Source: Paludibacteraceae bacterium (GTDB taxonomy: Bacteria > Bacteroidota > Bacteroidia > Bacteroidales > Paludibacteraceae). From it: a stretch of 64,000 bases of DNA. Both the position numbers and the translations under genes were made by a program. The notes under the pieces were generated by a model. It made no database searches. It was not told the DNA's origin and worked only from the letters and a program-made list of their open reading frames with translations. Positions 33,060-42,662 of this stretch are shown one piece after another. How positions within the stretch are numbered: position 1 is the first letter of the stretch; every line of letters starts with the position of its first letter. The DNA lies in assembly GCA_905235505.1 (NCBI GenBank), contig CAJOMJ010000016.1:1-64000 (forward strand), in the 5' to 3' direction.

Positions 33060-34922
33060 TTAATCCACTATGTTTCTTTTCTGGTTGCCTGCCTCGATGA
33101 AGGCAGTTATTTCGTCATCTTCTGCAACAAGCAGGTCTTGTATTTCCCAGGTAGGAGCTGAGGGGACATCGCCGATAGTAGTGTTATACTCGAACCCGAT
33201 GACGATGGTTTCACCGTTATACTTGGAGAGGTCGAAACGTCCTGCATTGCGGAACACCCAGTTGCTACCGTCAGGTATTGAATCAGGGAACTGGAGATGT
33301 TCCCACTCGGTGGTAGTAACATCACCCGTATAGTTGTTTGTAACACGCACCTTCAGCCATTCGAGGTTATCGACAGGATTGCCATATCGGACTGCGTGAT
33401 AGAATGTCAGTTGAGGACTCTCACTTTTCTTAAGACGTATTTTGGGTGAGACAAGCCATCCTTCTACCGGATGGTTGGTGCCGCTAACATAAGCGGATGC
33501 CGTCATGCCGTATGATGCCTGATAGCGCCAGATATAACTCAGACCGTCGAGAGTGACAGCCTGCATGGTGAAATCGGCAGGACCATCAGAAACAAAAGGC
33601 GTAGTGTAGTAAGTAGAGATATTGGCAACCCATGAGCCGGGATTATGCACGAACGACATTACATCATATACGAAACCAGTGTTCATGACGAAATCGGTGC
33701 CATCAAAGGTCCACTCGTCAGCAGTAACTCCCGAATTAGCTTCATAAACAACCATATAGATTTGTTTCTCAAGTGCGAGCGGGTAAGTTCTGCGGAGATA
33801 ATCGCCTATAATCTTCTCGGGATTGGCAATGGATGTCGCCCCTAAAGCCGTATAAATATACTGCGGCAATATATCAAGAGCTGTGAGTTGTTCGTTCTCA
33901 TATTGAATCCATTCTCCTCCCACAAAACGGAATACAGTGGTTGTCGGCTCAGGTTCGGAAGAGTTAGCCTTCAGAGATTTGCGCGGGGAAGGAGAGGGAG
34001 AAGAGTGAGAAACATATACTCCCCCCACTATCTGAGGCTCACCTGATTCTTCGGAATACTTACCTTTAATAGTAATATGATCGCCTGTCTTTATTCCTTT
34101 ATTGTTCCACACACGGTTGCCATCTTCATCATTCAGGCCATAGACATAGATAGAGTCTGCATCATCAACGAGATAGAAACGTCCGTAGGTAGGCGACTTG
34201 ACAGTGCCCACAATGCCTGAGAATTGGTGTTCGTTAGTTTCCTTAGCTTCAAGAATCTGTGCAACAGTACATTCATACGGCAAGAAAGGAATGATAGAAT
34301 CAGGTTCAGCAGACTGAAACAGATAAGAGACCACCACGATTTTTCCTTCGGCAGCCAAGGGGAACTGCTGCTTCAATACTTTTGAGACATCATTAAGACT
34401 CTGAGGAGTAAGATAAGATGCACCACGACCATTCCATATCAATCGGTAGTCTTCTTCTGTCAGTGTATAGGGTGAAGCATATCTGAACGGTTCCTGCCTT
34501 GCAGACTTGCCTTCGTAGAGAGGATAAGTGACATTGCAGATGGTGCCGGCATCAAGATATGGGAACTTGGTTGCCATGAACATAGGCAGATAGATGTCGG
34601 GGCTTGCATCTTCGGTGAAGGCCTTGAGAGAGGCTATTTTCTTCCATTCCACATAAGCGGTGGAGTCAGTCTCGGTGCAAAGCGAGAGTGCTTTCTGCTC
34701 GTAAACAGAGGGCACGGTGTCGTTGCCTCTGTATGTGCACTGCTTACCCACAGCCGCAACATCGTCAGCGGTCATGGTGTAAGTCATAGACGTGCGCACA
34801 TCTGTGGGGCGGTAGTTGACATTGTCGAGTTGCTTCTCGTCGAAGAAGTTTTCGCACGACACCAGTGTCAGCGCCAGAAGCGCAACTGAGGAAAATATAT
34901 GTCCGGATGTTTTCATAATCAT
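33060..34922 (-). CDS. Surface lipoprotein with OB-fold and choice-of-anchor-type domain
   Basis: The product has 620 residues; an alternative ATG two codons on gives MKTSGHIF. The lipobox is LVSC (Cys about 23). A region of about 180-210 residues follows. Then comes an OB-fold-like segment (CTVAQILEAKE, FSGIVGTVKSPTYGRFYLVDD, IKTGDHITIKGKYSE). The C-terminal 190 residues (GWLVSPKIRLKKSESPQLTFYHAVRYG, FEYNTTIGDVPSAPTWEIQDLLV) are a jelly-roll of the DUF5017/choice-of-anchor-J kind. It lies 33 bases after the TonB receptor and 46 bases before the triple-OB protein. It is probably the surface-binding subunit of that receptor. Confidence 0.82.
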   Translation of the reverse strand: MIMKTSGHIFSSVALLALTLVSCENFFDEKQLDNVNYRPTDVRTSMTYTMTADDVAAVGKQCTYRGNDTVPSVYEQKALSLCTETDSTAYVEWKKIASLKAFTEDASPDIYLPMFMATKFPYLDAGTICNVTYPLYEGKSARQEPFRYASPYTLTEEDYRLIWNGRGASYLTPQSLNDVSKVLKQQFPLAAEGKIVVVSYLFQSAEPDSIIPFLPYECTVAQILEAKETNEHQFSGIVGTVKSPTYGRFYLVDDADSIYVYGLNDEDGNRVWNNKGIKTGDHITIKGKYSEESGEPQIVGGVYVSHSSPSPSPRKSLKANSSEPEPTTTVFRFVGGEWIQYENEQLTALDILPQYIYTALGATSIANPEKIIGDYLRRTYPLALEKQIYMVVYEANSGVTADEWTFDGTDFVMNTGFVYDVMSFVHNPGSWVANISTYYTTPFVSDGPADFTMQAVTLDGLSYIWRYQASYGMTASAYVSGTNHPVEGWLVSPKIRLKKSESPQLTFYHAVRYGNPVDNLEWLKVRVTNNYTGDVTTTEWEHLQFPDSIPDGSNWVFRNAGRFDLSKYNGETIVIGFEYNTTIGDVPSAPTWEIQDLLVAEDDEITAFIEAGNQKRNIVD

Positions 34923-34955
34923 ACAATTTTCAAATATTCATATCATCAAATTACC

Positions 34956-37667
34956 TTAGAATGTCAGTTTGAAACGAATGTTCCACTGACGTCCTTTATT
35001 GTAGAAGAAGTAGATATTGTCTTTTGTATTTTCAGTAACTACCTGCGATGTGGCCTGAGCACTCCATGCCTTCTCTATATAATGCTGATTGAGCAGGTTG
35101 CTTACATTGCCTCCCACGGTAGCGCGCAGGGCTCCGATTTTGAAAGTGTAACTTGCGCGTAAATCCATACTGCCTCCCACAGGACATTTATACGGGTCAA
35201 CCACGTTCACTGTCTTGCCTATGGTCAGACTGCTGCCGGTAAAGGAATAGTAAGAATAGTTGCGCCCATAGACGGTATATTCCGTACCAATACGGAATCC
35301 CTTGAAGGGTATGAATGTAATACCCACGTTGGCAGTTGTTTGTGCCTGACCACCTACTCTTACGTTCTCAAGATTGATTTTCGCCCATGCATGGTCTTCG
35401 GCTCCGACCTCAGTCCTATCGCCGTTTGAGGTAACAGCATTACCAAATTCGTCATACATATATCCGATGATGTCATTACCTTTCCAGCGCCAATCACCGA
35501 GAGAGAGCATTGCATTCAACTCCATCCACTTGGTAGGGCGGGATTTGAGTTCCAACTCAATACCCATGTGCTGAGCATTGACGCCTGTCATATTGACATA
35601 TCCTGTTGACTGATTGTCGAAGGTGGTGTAGCGCGACATAGTTTTATCCATCCAGCGGGTGTAGTAGCCATTGAGCATAATATTAACATACTCATTGTGG
35701 AAACCATATCCCAACTCAACAGATGCTATCTTCTCGTTCTTTGCATCTCTGTTTAGCATGTGGCTTGTGTTAGAGGACATGAAAGCAGCATTGAAGTTAG
35801 GAGCACGCGAGATAAAACCGACATTGACAAACAGATTGTTATAACGATTGAACTCGTAGTTTAATCCACCCTTGATGGTTCCACCTGCGAACCCTATCAC
35901 ATTAGATTTCTCATGCTCGGCATCGTAGTACATGTGGTCAACTCTCCAATAGTTGGTATAAGAGAACGAACCATTGACAAAAGCAGACAGACCATTATAT
36001 GAATATTCAAGAGTGCCGAAGAAACCTTCCTGCACAACATGACCTATCCAATTTCGATATACAATGTCGCCCACATTGAGTTTCTCATACGTCCAATCAG
36101 GATTGGCACGATTGATATTGTTTCTCTCTGATACACTATTTACTCTTGTAGCATCAATAAAATATTCACCACTCAAGAGGTCACTAATGACAGCGGTGTG
36201 TATTCCTTCATAATAGCGGAAGTCAATACCGGCAGTCAGTTCAAGACGGTCAAGGAAATGATTATTATAGGTACTTACAAGTCCGTACCAGTTGTGGAAA
36301 TTGCGGTTCTCTGCAATGATAAGCTGCGAACCTGTTTCGGAAGCGGCATTCAGGTCCTCCACTGCGCCATAGTCGAAAGTGCCGTCTTGACGGCGGAAAG
36401 TGGTGGTAAGTACACCATTGTATGCACCACGGGTAAGGTCGGAATAGGCATATTCGCTATAAGGACTTGCCTCTGCCGTATAACCGAAGCCGCGACCTAT
36501 ACTTGTATATAAGGTAGTGGAAAGAGATGACTTATAGTCGATTTGCCAAACGTGGTTAAGAGAGATTTGCGGTTTATGATATTGGTTGTAGTTAGCACCT
36601 TTCTGCTTCCCGTTGTTTCCGTAGCCATAAGCAGGATTATAGCGGCGATAGTCCATCCCGTCGGTAGCATATTTCTTCACCTCATTCCATTGAGCAAGTG
36701 TAAGTGCGCCACTACTGCCGCTTGGGCGCTGCCAATGTCCTTGAGGAGCGCCGAAGCCCGTGAGAGAGAGTTGGTGACGATCGTTGATACGTTTGGATAC
36801 ATTGGCGAAATAGTTGTATCCGCTATAACTTGTACCCTGAATATAACCGTCACCCCAACTCTTGGAACCGAGCACTGTGATAGCCCAACCGTTCTTCATA
36901 AGACCGGTGCTAACCGTGAACAGCAGTTTGTTGGCACCGTCGTTACCCATAGAATAGGAGAACGAACCGCCTTGCTTGGAGTCAATACCTCTGGTAACGA
37001 CATTGATAGTACCACCGACCGTAGGAGCACTTACCTTTGAGACACCCATACCGCGCTGTGTCTGCATAACGCTCGTTACATCGCCTAATCCCTGCCAATT
37101 GGACCAATAGACTGTACCATTCTCCATGTCGTTCATTGGGACACCGTTAATCATGGTGGCGACATTGGTATTGTCGAATCCGCGCATCCAAATCTCGGAG
37201 TCTCCCCATCCGCCGCCTTGTCCGTTGGCATGTACGCCGGGAGTGTTTTTCAGTATTTCAGGGAACTCGGCACCGCCCAAGCGTTCCTCAATCTCGAGGG
37301 CAGTAACCTGACTGACAGCCACAGGAGTCTTGCTTTGGCGAGCCATCTGACCTGTGATAGTAACATCCTGAAGTGTTACTGCTTCGCTCTCAAGTTGTAT
37401 AGTACCGAGATTGGCTTTCGCTTTTAGTTCTTCGGTAGCATAGCCCACATAACTCAATTGAATGGTAGCCCCGGTGTTCACCTTAATGGTAAAGTTGCCA
37501 TCAAAGTCGGTTACTACACCATTGGTTGTACCCTTTTCAATTACACTCACGCCAATCAGCGTTTCGCCGGTCTCAGAATCGACCACTGTGCCTGATACTT
37601 TAAGATCCTGCGCATATAGCGACACAGCCATCAGCGCTAAAAGAAACAGAGATAGAAGTTTCTTCAT
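34956..37667 (-). CDS. TonB-dependent receptor with carboxypeptidase-regulatory-like N-domain
   Basis: The product has 903 residues. A signal peptide (MKKLLSLFLLALMAVSLYAQ) precedes a CarboxypepD_reg-like domain (about 22-100, SGTVVDSETGETLIGVSV). The plug comes next (SRQSKTPVAVSQVTALEIEE-like start, NTPGVHANGQGGG, MRGFDNTNVATMINGVPMND), then a 22-strand-type barrel ending in a terminal Phe (WNIRFKLTF). There is no STN domain. It imports an unknown ligand using TonB energy. The two downstream genes encode OB-fold proteins rather than a SusD, so this is not a standard polysaccharide locus. Confidence 0.92.
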   Translation of the reverse strand: MKKLLSLFLLALMAVSLYAQDLKVSGTVVDSETGETLIGVSVIEKGTTNGVVTDFDGNFTIKVNTGATIQLSYVGYATEELKAKANLGTIQLESEAVTLQDVTITGQMARQSKTPVAVSQVTALEIEERLGGAEFPEILKNTPGVHANGQGGGWGDSEIWMRGFDNTNVATMINGVPMNDMENGTVYWSNWQGLGDVTSVMQTQRGMGVSKVSAPTVGGTINVVTRGIDSKQGGSFSYSMGNDGANKLLFTVSTGLMKNGWAITVLGSKSWGDGYIQGTSYSGYNYFANVSKRINDRHQLSLTGFGAPQGHWQRPSGSSGALTLAQWNEVKKYATDGMDYRRYNPAYGYGNNGKQKGANYNQYHKPQISLNHVWQIDYKSSLSTTLYTSIGRGFGYTAEASPYSEYAYSDLTRGAYNGVLTTTFRRQDGTFDYGAVEDLNAASETGSQLIIAENRNFHNWYGLVSTYNNHFLDRLELTAGIDFRYYEGIHTAVISDLLSGEYFIDATRVNSVSERNNINRANPDWTYEKLNVGDIVYRNWIGHVVQEGFFGTLEYSYNGLSAFVNGSFSYTNYWRVDHMYYDAEHEKSNVIGFAGGTIKGGLNYEFNRYNNLFVNVGFISRAPNFNAAFMSSNTSHMLNRDAKNEKIASVELGYGFHNEYVNIMLNGYYTRWMDKTMSRYTTFDNQSTGYVNMTGVNAQHMGIELELKSRPTKWMELNAMLSLGDWRWKGNDIIGYMYDEFGNAVTSNGDRTEVGAEDHAWAKINLENVRVGGQAQTTANVGITFIPFKGFRIGTEYTVYGRNYSYYSFTGSSLTIGKTVNVVDPYKCPVGGSMDLRASYTFKIGALRATVGGNVSNLLNQHYIEKAWSAQATSQVVTENTKDNIYFFYNKGRQWNIRFKLTF

Positions 37668-37719
37668 AAGCAGTTCAGTTGTTGGTTGATATTTATGTTC
37701 TTATATAATATGCAGACAA

Positions 37720-37738
37720 CAGAGTCAGCAGACTCTGT
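37720..37738 (-). other. Hairpin between SGNH hydrolase and TonB receptor genes
   Basis: The 8-bp stem acagagtc/gactctgt has a tetraloop-sized gap. There is no U-run after it on the minus strand, so it may be a leader structure or weak attenuator rather than a terminator. Confidence 0.45.
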
Positions 37739-37744
37739 CATCGG

Positions 37745-38854
37745 TCATTTCAGTTGTTTCTTGAGTATCTTGCGGAGTATAGTCTCAAGTTTCTGAGTAT
37801 ATGCACGGAACCCGACATCAGTAAGGTGAACGCCATCGACCGTACCTTCTTCTTCAAAGCCTGTCATTCCGTCGGTTGTCATATAATACAGGTTCTTAGG
37901 ATTCTCTTTCTTCAGACGCTCATAGTTCTTGCGGAAAGCCTCATTCTTAGCGGGCAGATAGTCACGGAAATAAGAATCATATTTTGCGTATGGATAGGTA
38001 AGGCCCTCTACCATGACGATAGGCACATCGGGCTTGGCATCTCTCAGAATCCTGATGAAGTTGTAGGTCAGAGTGTCGCACATATCCTTTGTGCAGTTGG
38101 GCACAGGGTCAATAACGTAACATATCACATTGTCTATACCTGCCATGAGCCGCGCCATGCAATAGTCCTGTTTGCCCTCACCCGAGAAGCCGAGATTGAC
38201 CACTTCCACATTGAGGTCGCGCTGCAACATATTGGTCTGCGTCATACCTGTACGGGTAGCGCAACCGCCCTGCATCACGCTCGTGCCATAGCATACAATG
38301 CGCTTATTGCTTCGGGGATTATCCACTTGGGGCATTTGAAGAGTAGCCGAACTGTCAACACCTATCTCCAACCATTTGATACCATCATAAAGAGGCAGAT
38401 AGATGAGATACTCGTGCATCTTGCCGTCCATATTCTCTACATACACCTTATGCTGAACGGAATCTTTGACAGGTCTTGCCGTGTTCACATAATGCCACTT
38501 GCCGTCGTCATCAAGTCTGTAGAGATCTGTTCCTTTGATGCCTGTCATAGCCATGTGCATCATAGAGAAGTCGTATCTGAGATTATAGCGGGCACCGATA
38601 GTCTTTGAGTCAGTAGCGAAACGCACACCTATACCTGCAGAACAACCTGCAAGCCACCATAGTTGGTCGCGCACACTGTCTTTCATAAAAGCAGGCAAAC
38701 GGGTGAAGTCCTCAGCAGTGTTGCCAAAGCCCTTGTTAATTATACGAAAATTCAGTGCGTTTTCATAACGCAACTCAGGCTTGTCTTCCGCACGCATACC
38801 CTGCAACAAAAGGACAAACAGACACAAGAATAAGAGGACGGATTTCTTCATCAT
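37745..38854 (-). CDS. Secreted SGNH/GDSL-like hydrolase
   Basis: The product has 369 residues with a signal peptide (KKSVLLFLCLFVLLLQGMRAE). An N-terminal beta-sandwich (about 30-175) matches SGNH_hydro_N. The catalytic SGNH domain has the Ser block YGTSVMQGGCATRTG, a Gly block NLGFSGEGK, and the Asp-His pair in DGVHLTDVGF. It probably removes acetyl or other acyl groups from polysaccharide or glycoprotein. It has its own promoter (38876-38907). Confidence 0.9.
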   Translation of the reverse strand: MMKKSVLLFLCLFVLLLQGMRAEDKPELRYENALNFRIINKGFGNTAEDFTRLPAFMKDSVRDQLWWLAGCSAGIGVRFATDSKTIGARYNLRYDFSMMHMAMTGIKGTDLYRLDDDGKWHYVNTARPVKDSVQHKVYVENMDGKMHEYLIYLPLYDGIKWLEIGVDSSATLQMPQVDNPRSNKRIVCYGTSVMQGGCATRTGMTQTNMLQRDLNVEVVNLGFSGEGKQDYCMARLMAGIDNVICYVIDPVPNCTKDMCDTLTYNFIRILRDAKPDVPIVMVEGLTYPYAKYDSYFRDYLPAKNEAFRKNYERLKKENPKNLYYMTTDGMTGFEEEGTVDGVHLTDVGFRAYTQKLETILRKILKKQLK

Positions 38855-38875
38855 ACACTATTCGGAAATTCATTG

Positions 38876-38907
38876 CAAAGGTACAAAACTTTTTTCTATC
38901 TCACAAA
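38876..38907 (-). promoter_or_regulatory. Promoter of the SGNH hydrolase gene
   Basis: TTTG (38904-38907) and TACCTTTG (38876-38883) have a 20-base gap on the minus strand. The leader is about 20 bases. Confidence 0.8.
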
Positions 38908-38940
38908 TATAAATAATAAATTCTCCCATAAACACAAAAA

Positions 38941-38968
38941 GCAGAGACATGCCGATACATGTCTCTGC
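38941..38968 (-). terminator. Terminator after the Ser-rich protein gene
   Basis: The 11-bp perfect stem gcagagacatg/catgtctctgc has a 6-base loop and is followed by UUUUUGUG on the minus strand. It lies 22 bases after the stop at 38991. Confidence 0.88.
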
Positions 38969-38990
38969 TCAATATGTGTTTCACTAAGGA

Positions 38991-40448
38991 TTATCTTCTT
39001 CCTCCGCCACCACGGCTACCTCCGCCCATACTTCCTCCTGCACTGCGACTTCCGCCACTCATACCGCCTGATGAATATCCGCCTGAACGGGACGAGGAAG
39101 ACATGCTTGAGCCTCCACCGTATGATGCACTGCGGCTGCCACTGCTATAACTTGAAGAAGTGCTACGGCTCGCTCCACTATAACTTGACGAGCTACTGCG
39201 GCTTGAGCTGCTGCTTACCGTCGATGAGCTGCGAGAAGGACTTGACGAACTGCGGGTCGTGCTGCTGCTTACAGTCGAAGAGCTGCGGGAAGGACTTGAC
39301 GAACTGCGGTTTACCGTTGATGTGTTGCCACTGCCTGCTGAAACATTACTTCTTGTCCATGTACTGCTACTGCGGCTCACTGTGGCAGAAGTTGCGCGCG
39401 AACTGCCTGTGCTTGCAGAACTGCGGCTTACTGTTGCTGAAGTAGAGCGTGAGCCGTCTGCGGCAGAAGAACGGGAGGCACTCGAGGTAGTTGCTGTTGT
39501 GGAGCGCGATGTAGTGGAAGACGAGGCTGTTGCAGAGCGCGAAGGACTCGAAGAAGCCGATGCAGATGCAGAACGGGAACTGCCTGCCGTCTGTCCGCTT
39601 ACACGAGTATTGCTTGCTGCCTGACGCACATTCTGACTACCGTATGTACGGGACTGACCCGAAGCGGGAGAGAGTGCACTGCGAGTGTTGCTTATATCAC
39701 GACTGTTCTGCAGACTGCGGGCATTGCTCATACCATTGTTTCTGCTACTGAAGCCTTTGTCAGGATGAGCGGCTGCATAGTCACTTCTTCCGACGTGACG
39801 GCGCATGTCATAATAACGGACATGAGGTGTACTGCACCAACGATAACTGCAATAGGGATGATAGTAGTGGAAACCATAGATATAGTGCCAATAGTCATGA
39901 ACGAGCCAACAGTCATAATAATACCAATACGACGGGTAATATCCCCAATACCAAGGCGAGTACCATACTGTCCAATAGGGTCCCCAAAACCAATCATAAA
40001 TTACGGGACGAGTGATATATACCGGTTCGATTATGTAGTTGGTGCCATAGATATACTCATCACCTATAATCTGTACGGTAACCTCTTGTGTGGCAGGGTC
40101 TTTCTCTACAAGCACACTTGCAACATCCTGATAGATATCTTTAGCAAGAATAGCCTGCAATACAACGAGGTGAGTGGTACCTTCCGTGGTTTCTATAACG
40201 CGGATATAGTCAACATAACCATCGCCGTTGAGGTCGAGATTGGAGATACGGTTCTCAGGGTCGTTGAGTTTCTGTTCGAACTCCTCAAGGTTCTTTGCCT
40301 CGGCAAAAACTGTAGCCACTGCCTTGAGGTCAAGGTTTTGCGATATGTCACCGTTGGTAGCGGTAACAGTTACCGTCTCGTCTGCACGTGCGACCGAAAG
40401 CATCATCATCAGCAGACTCATCATGAGAGTAGTCATACGTGTTTTCAT
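38991..40448 (-). CDS. Exported protein with aromatic-rich middle and Ser/Arg-rich tail
   Basis: The product has 485 residues. The signal peptide ends near residue 23 (LSVARADE). Residues 25-150 form a folded domain (DLNGDGYVDYIRVIE, LVVLQAILAKDIYQDVASV) with an EF-hand-like Asp/Asn loop. Residues about 150-215 are extremely rich in Trp, Tyr and His (FWGPYWTVWYSPWYWGYY). From about 240 to the end the chain is low complexity, with Ser, Arg, Thr and Gly and near-exact internal repeats (SSSPSRSSSTVSSS). It ends in GGGSRGGGGRR. I recognise no function; an envelope or surface-coat role is a guess. Confidence 0.8.
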   Translation of the reverse strand: MKTRMTTLMMSLLMMMLSVARADETVTVTATNGDISQNLDLKAVATVFAEAKNLEEFEQKLNDPENRISNLDLNGDGYVDYIRVIETTEGTTHLVVLQAILAKDIYQDVASVLVEKDPATQEVTVQIIGDEYIYGTNYIIEPVYITRPVIYDWFWGPYWTVWYSPWYWGYYPSYWYYYDCWLVHDYWHYIYGFHYYHPYCSYRWCSTPHVRYYDMRRHVGRSDYAAAHPDKGFSSRNNGMSNARSLQNSRDISNTRSALSPASGQSRTYGSQNVRQAASNTRVSGQTAGSSRSASASASSSPSRSATASSSTTSRSTTATTSSASRSSAADGSRSTSATVSRSSASTGSSRATSATVSRSSSTWTRSNVSAGSGNTSTVNRSSSSPSRSSSTVSSSTTRSSSSPSRSSSTVSSSSSRSSSSSYSGASRSTSSSYSSGSRSASYGGGSSMSSSSRSGGYSSGGMSGGSRSAGGSMGGGSRGGGGRR

Positions 40449-40520
40449 AACTTATAATTTTTAATTGGTTAAACTTCAAATGATATATTGCAATTAGTGT
40501 GCCAAAATACACTATCTGAC

Positions 40521-41717
40521 TCACACCAAATTAAGATTGTGATGCATCTTCTCTTTTTTGGTGCGCATATAACGCTCGTTGTAGGGATTAGGAGTTATCT
40601 CAAGAGGCACATTCTCCACTATCTCTATTCCGTAACTCTCAAGTCCTATGCGCTTTATCGGGTTGTTTGTCATAAGGCGCAACTTCTGCGCACCCATAGT
40701 GCGGAGTATCTGTGCACCAATGCCATAGTCGCGTTCGTCGGCGTCGAAGCCCAAATGAATATTGGCTTCAACAGTGTCTTCGCCCTGCTCCTGCAACTTA
40801 TATGCACGAATCTTGTTCATCAAGCCTATGCCCCTACCCTCTTGGTTCATATATACTATTATACCCTTACCTTCTTTCTCTATCATCTGCATTGCCTTGT
40901 GCAGTTGTTCGCCGCACTCACAGCGCTTGCTGCCGAAGATATCACCTGTCATACATGATGAGTGTACTCTGCAGAGTATGGGTTCATCAGGCTCCCAAGA
41001 ACCTTTGACGAGGGCGATATGTTCAAGTCCGTTGCTTGTCTGCCTGAAAGGAGTAAGCATGAAGTCACCATAGGCGGTTGGCAGATGTACCGTTTCGCCT
41101 TTCTCTATTAGTGATTCCGTACGGAGACGGTATGCAATAAGGTCTTTGATAGATACAAGTTTGAGGTCATATTGTTTTGCCACCTGTTCAAGTTGGGGAA
41201 GTCGTGCCATAGTGCCGTCCTCGTTCATTATCTCGATAAGCGCAGCTGCGGGAGTAAGTCCGGAAAGACGACAGAGGTCAATGGCTGCTTCAGTATGACC
41301 TGCACGGCGCAATACACCTCTTGAGCGGGCATACAGGGGGTTGATATGCCCCGGACGGCCAAAAGTAGCAGGAGTACTCTCAGGGTCGGCAAGGGCAAGG
41401 ATGGTGGCGGCACGGTCGGCTGCACTGACACCTGTGGTGCAACCCTCAAGTTTATCCACTGTAACCGTGAACGGTGTACCGAGCATTGAGGTGTTGTTTT
41501 CCACCTGATGTGTCAGACCGAGTTCCATACAGCGTTCTTCAGGCAGCGGAGCACAGAGGACTCCACGACCATGATGCAGCATGAAATTGACTTTCTCGGG
41601 CGTTATCTTCTCTGCGGCAATGATGAAATCGCCTTCGTTCTCGCGGTCTTCATCATCAACCACTATGACGAATTTGCCCTCTTTGAAATCGTGAATTGCT
41701 TCTTCTATTGTATTCAT
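40521..41717 (-). CDS. ribBA: Bifunctional 3,4-dihydroxy-2-butanone-4-phosphate synthase/GTP cyclohydrolase II
   Basis: The product has 398 residues. The N-terminal RibB domain (1-200) has [12 protein letters not shown] and the product-binding segments [12 protein letters not shown] and GHTEAAIDL. The C-terminal RibA domain (about 205-398) has the zinc cysteines in [21 protein letters not shown] and the catalytic [11 protein letters not shown]. It makes two riboflavin precursors from ribulose 5-phosphate and GTP. No FMN riboswitch is visible in the short gap upstream. Confidence 0.97.
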   Translation of the reverse strand: MNTIEEAIHDFKEGKFVIVVDDEDRENEGDFIIAAEKITPEKVNFMLHHGRGVLCAPLPEERCMELGLTHQVENNTSMLGTPFTVTVDKLEGCTTGVSAADRAATILALADPESTPATFGRPGHINPLYARSRGVLRRAGHTEAAIDLCRLSGLTPAAALIEIMNEDGTMARLPQLEQVAKQYDLKLVSIKDLIAYRLRTESLIEKGETVHLPTAYGDFMLTPFRQTSNGLEHIALVKGSWEPDEPILCRVHSSCMTGDIFGSKRCECGEQLHKAMQMIEKEGKGIIVYMNQEGRGIGLMNKIRAYKLQEQGEDTVEANIHLGFDADERDYGIGAQILRTMGAQKLRLMTNNPIKRIGLESYGIEIVENVPLEITPNPYNERYMRTKKEKMHHNLNLV

Positions 41718-41768
41718 AAAGAATGTGTTTTATAAGTTTGAGAGATTCAAGGAGTAATCTTCAAACAT

Positions 41769-42659
41769 TCAAATATTCATATCTTCAAATCTGTATTGTA
41801 GCGTCTCACCTACGCTGACACACATGTACGCAGCATTTGTTTCGGGGTCTTGCATGGTGTCAACGATAATGTATTTCACGCCTTTGAAATCAGTTATCTC
41901 CCTGCTATGGTCATGACCCGAGATATACCAATCCACCTTGTATCGCGAAAGCAAGTCGGTAATCTCGTATGTTTCTTCTATTGAGAAATTGCTTGTATGC
42001 CCCTGCGATACATCCCGCTTGAACATGTGAGTGTGAGTGAACACTATAATATGACGGAAGTCTTCTTTCGACTTCTCTTCAAGCAGAGTCCCCAACCAAC
42101 GCAACTGTTTGGTTCCGAGTGTGCCATCACTTGTATCAAGACATATATAGAGGTCACGACAAGAAGGCGTCTGAGCGACGAAATAGTAGGTCGAAGAACC
42201 TATATACTGCATGTATTCTTTCCATTGCCCGAAATAGATGTCATGGTTGCCTGCAGTACAAAACCAAGGTTTGGTCAGGGGGTTCATACCCTCAAGGAAG
42301 TGCGGATAGTTACCTTGTGCATTTATCACATCGCCGAGAACAAGCGCAAACGGACAATCGGCATCAGCCTCTGCCGCCTGAGCCCATGCAAGAGTGTTGC
42401 GCCAAGTGGAGTCAACATGCATGTCTGTAGCAACATATACAACGTAGTTGTCAGAGACAATGTCAAGAGTCTTGTAGCCGTTCTCTTCGTTTATCTTCAT
42501 CGACTCGTCAAAGCGCTGATCGTTCCGTGGCGACTGACCATAGAACATACCTACAATGTCGAGATTGGGCGTAAGGTTGCAACCCGAGAGCAGAACGCAC
42601 AAAATGAATATCTGAACGGACTTCTCCAACCTCTCAAACTTTTCGGACTTGTCAAACAT
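41769..42659 (-). CDS. Calcineurin-like metallophosphoesterase lipoprotein
   Basis: The product has 296 residues with a lipoprotein signal (FILCVLLSGC, Cys near 27). The metallophosphoesterase motifs are ATDMHVD (D-x-H), VLGDVIN (GD), TAGNHDIYF (GNHD), VFTHTHMF and ISGHDHSRE (GHxH). It has its full metal ligand set. The substrate is unknown. It starts 3 bases after the outer-membrane protein gene upstream, so the two are one operon from 43407-43438. Confidence 0.92.
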   Translation of the reverse strand: MFDKSEKFERLEKSVQIFILCVLLSGCNLTPNLDIVGMFYGQSPRNDQRFDESMKINEENGYKTLDIVSDNYVVYVATDMHVDSTWRNTLAWAQAAEADADCPFALVLGDVINAQGNYPHFLEGMNPLTKPWFCTAGNHDIYFGQWKEYMQYIGSSTYYFVAQTPSCRDLYICLDTSDGTLGTKQLRWLGTLLEEKSKEDFRHIIVFTHTHMFKRDVSQGHTSNFSIEETYEITDLLSRYKVDWYISGHDHSREITDFKGVKYIIVDTMQDPETNAAYMCVSVGETLQYRFEDMNI

Positions 42660-42662
42660 AAC

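Noticed and set aside
40449..41768. FMN riboswitch for ribBA
   Set aside because: The 51-base gap upstream of the start codon is too short and lacks the conserved RFN segments.
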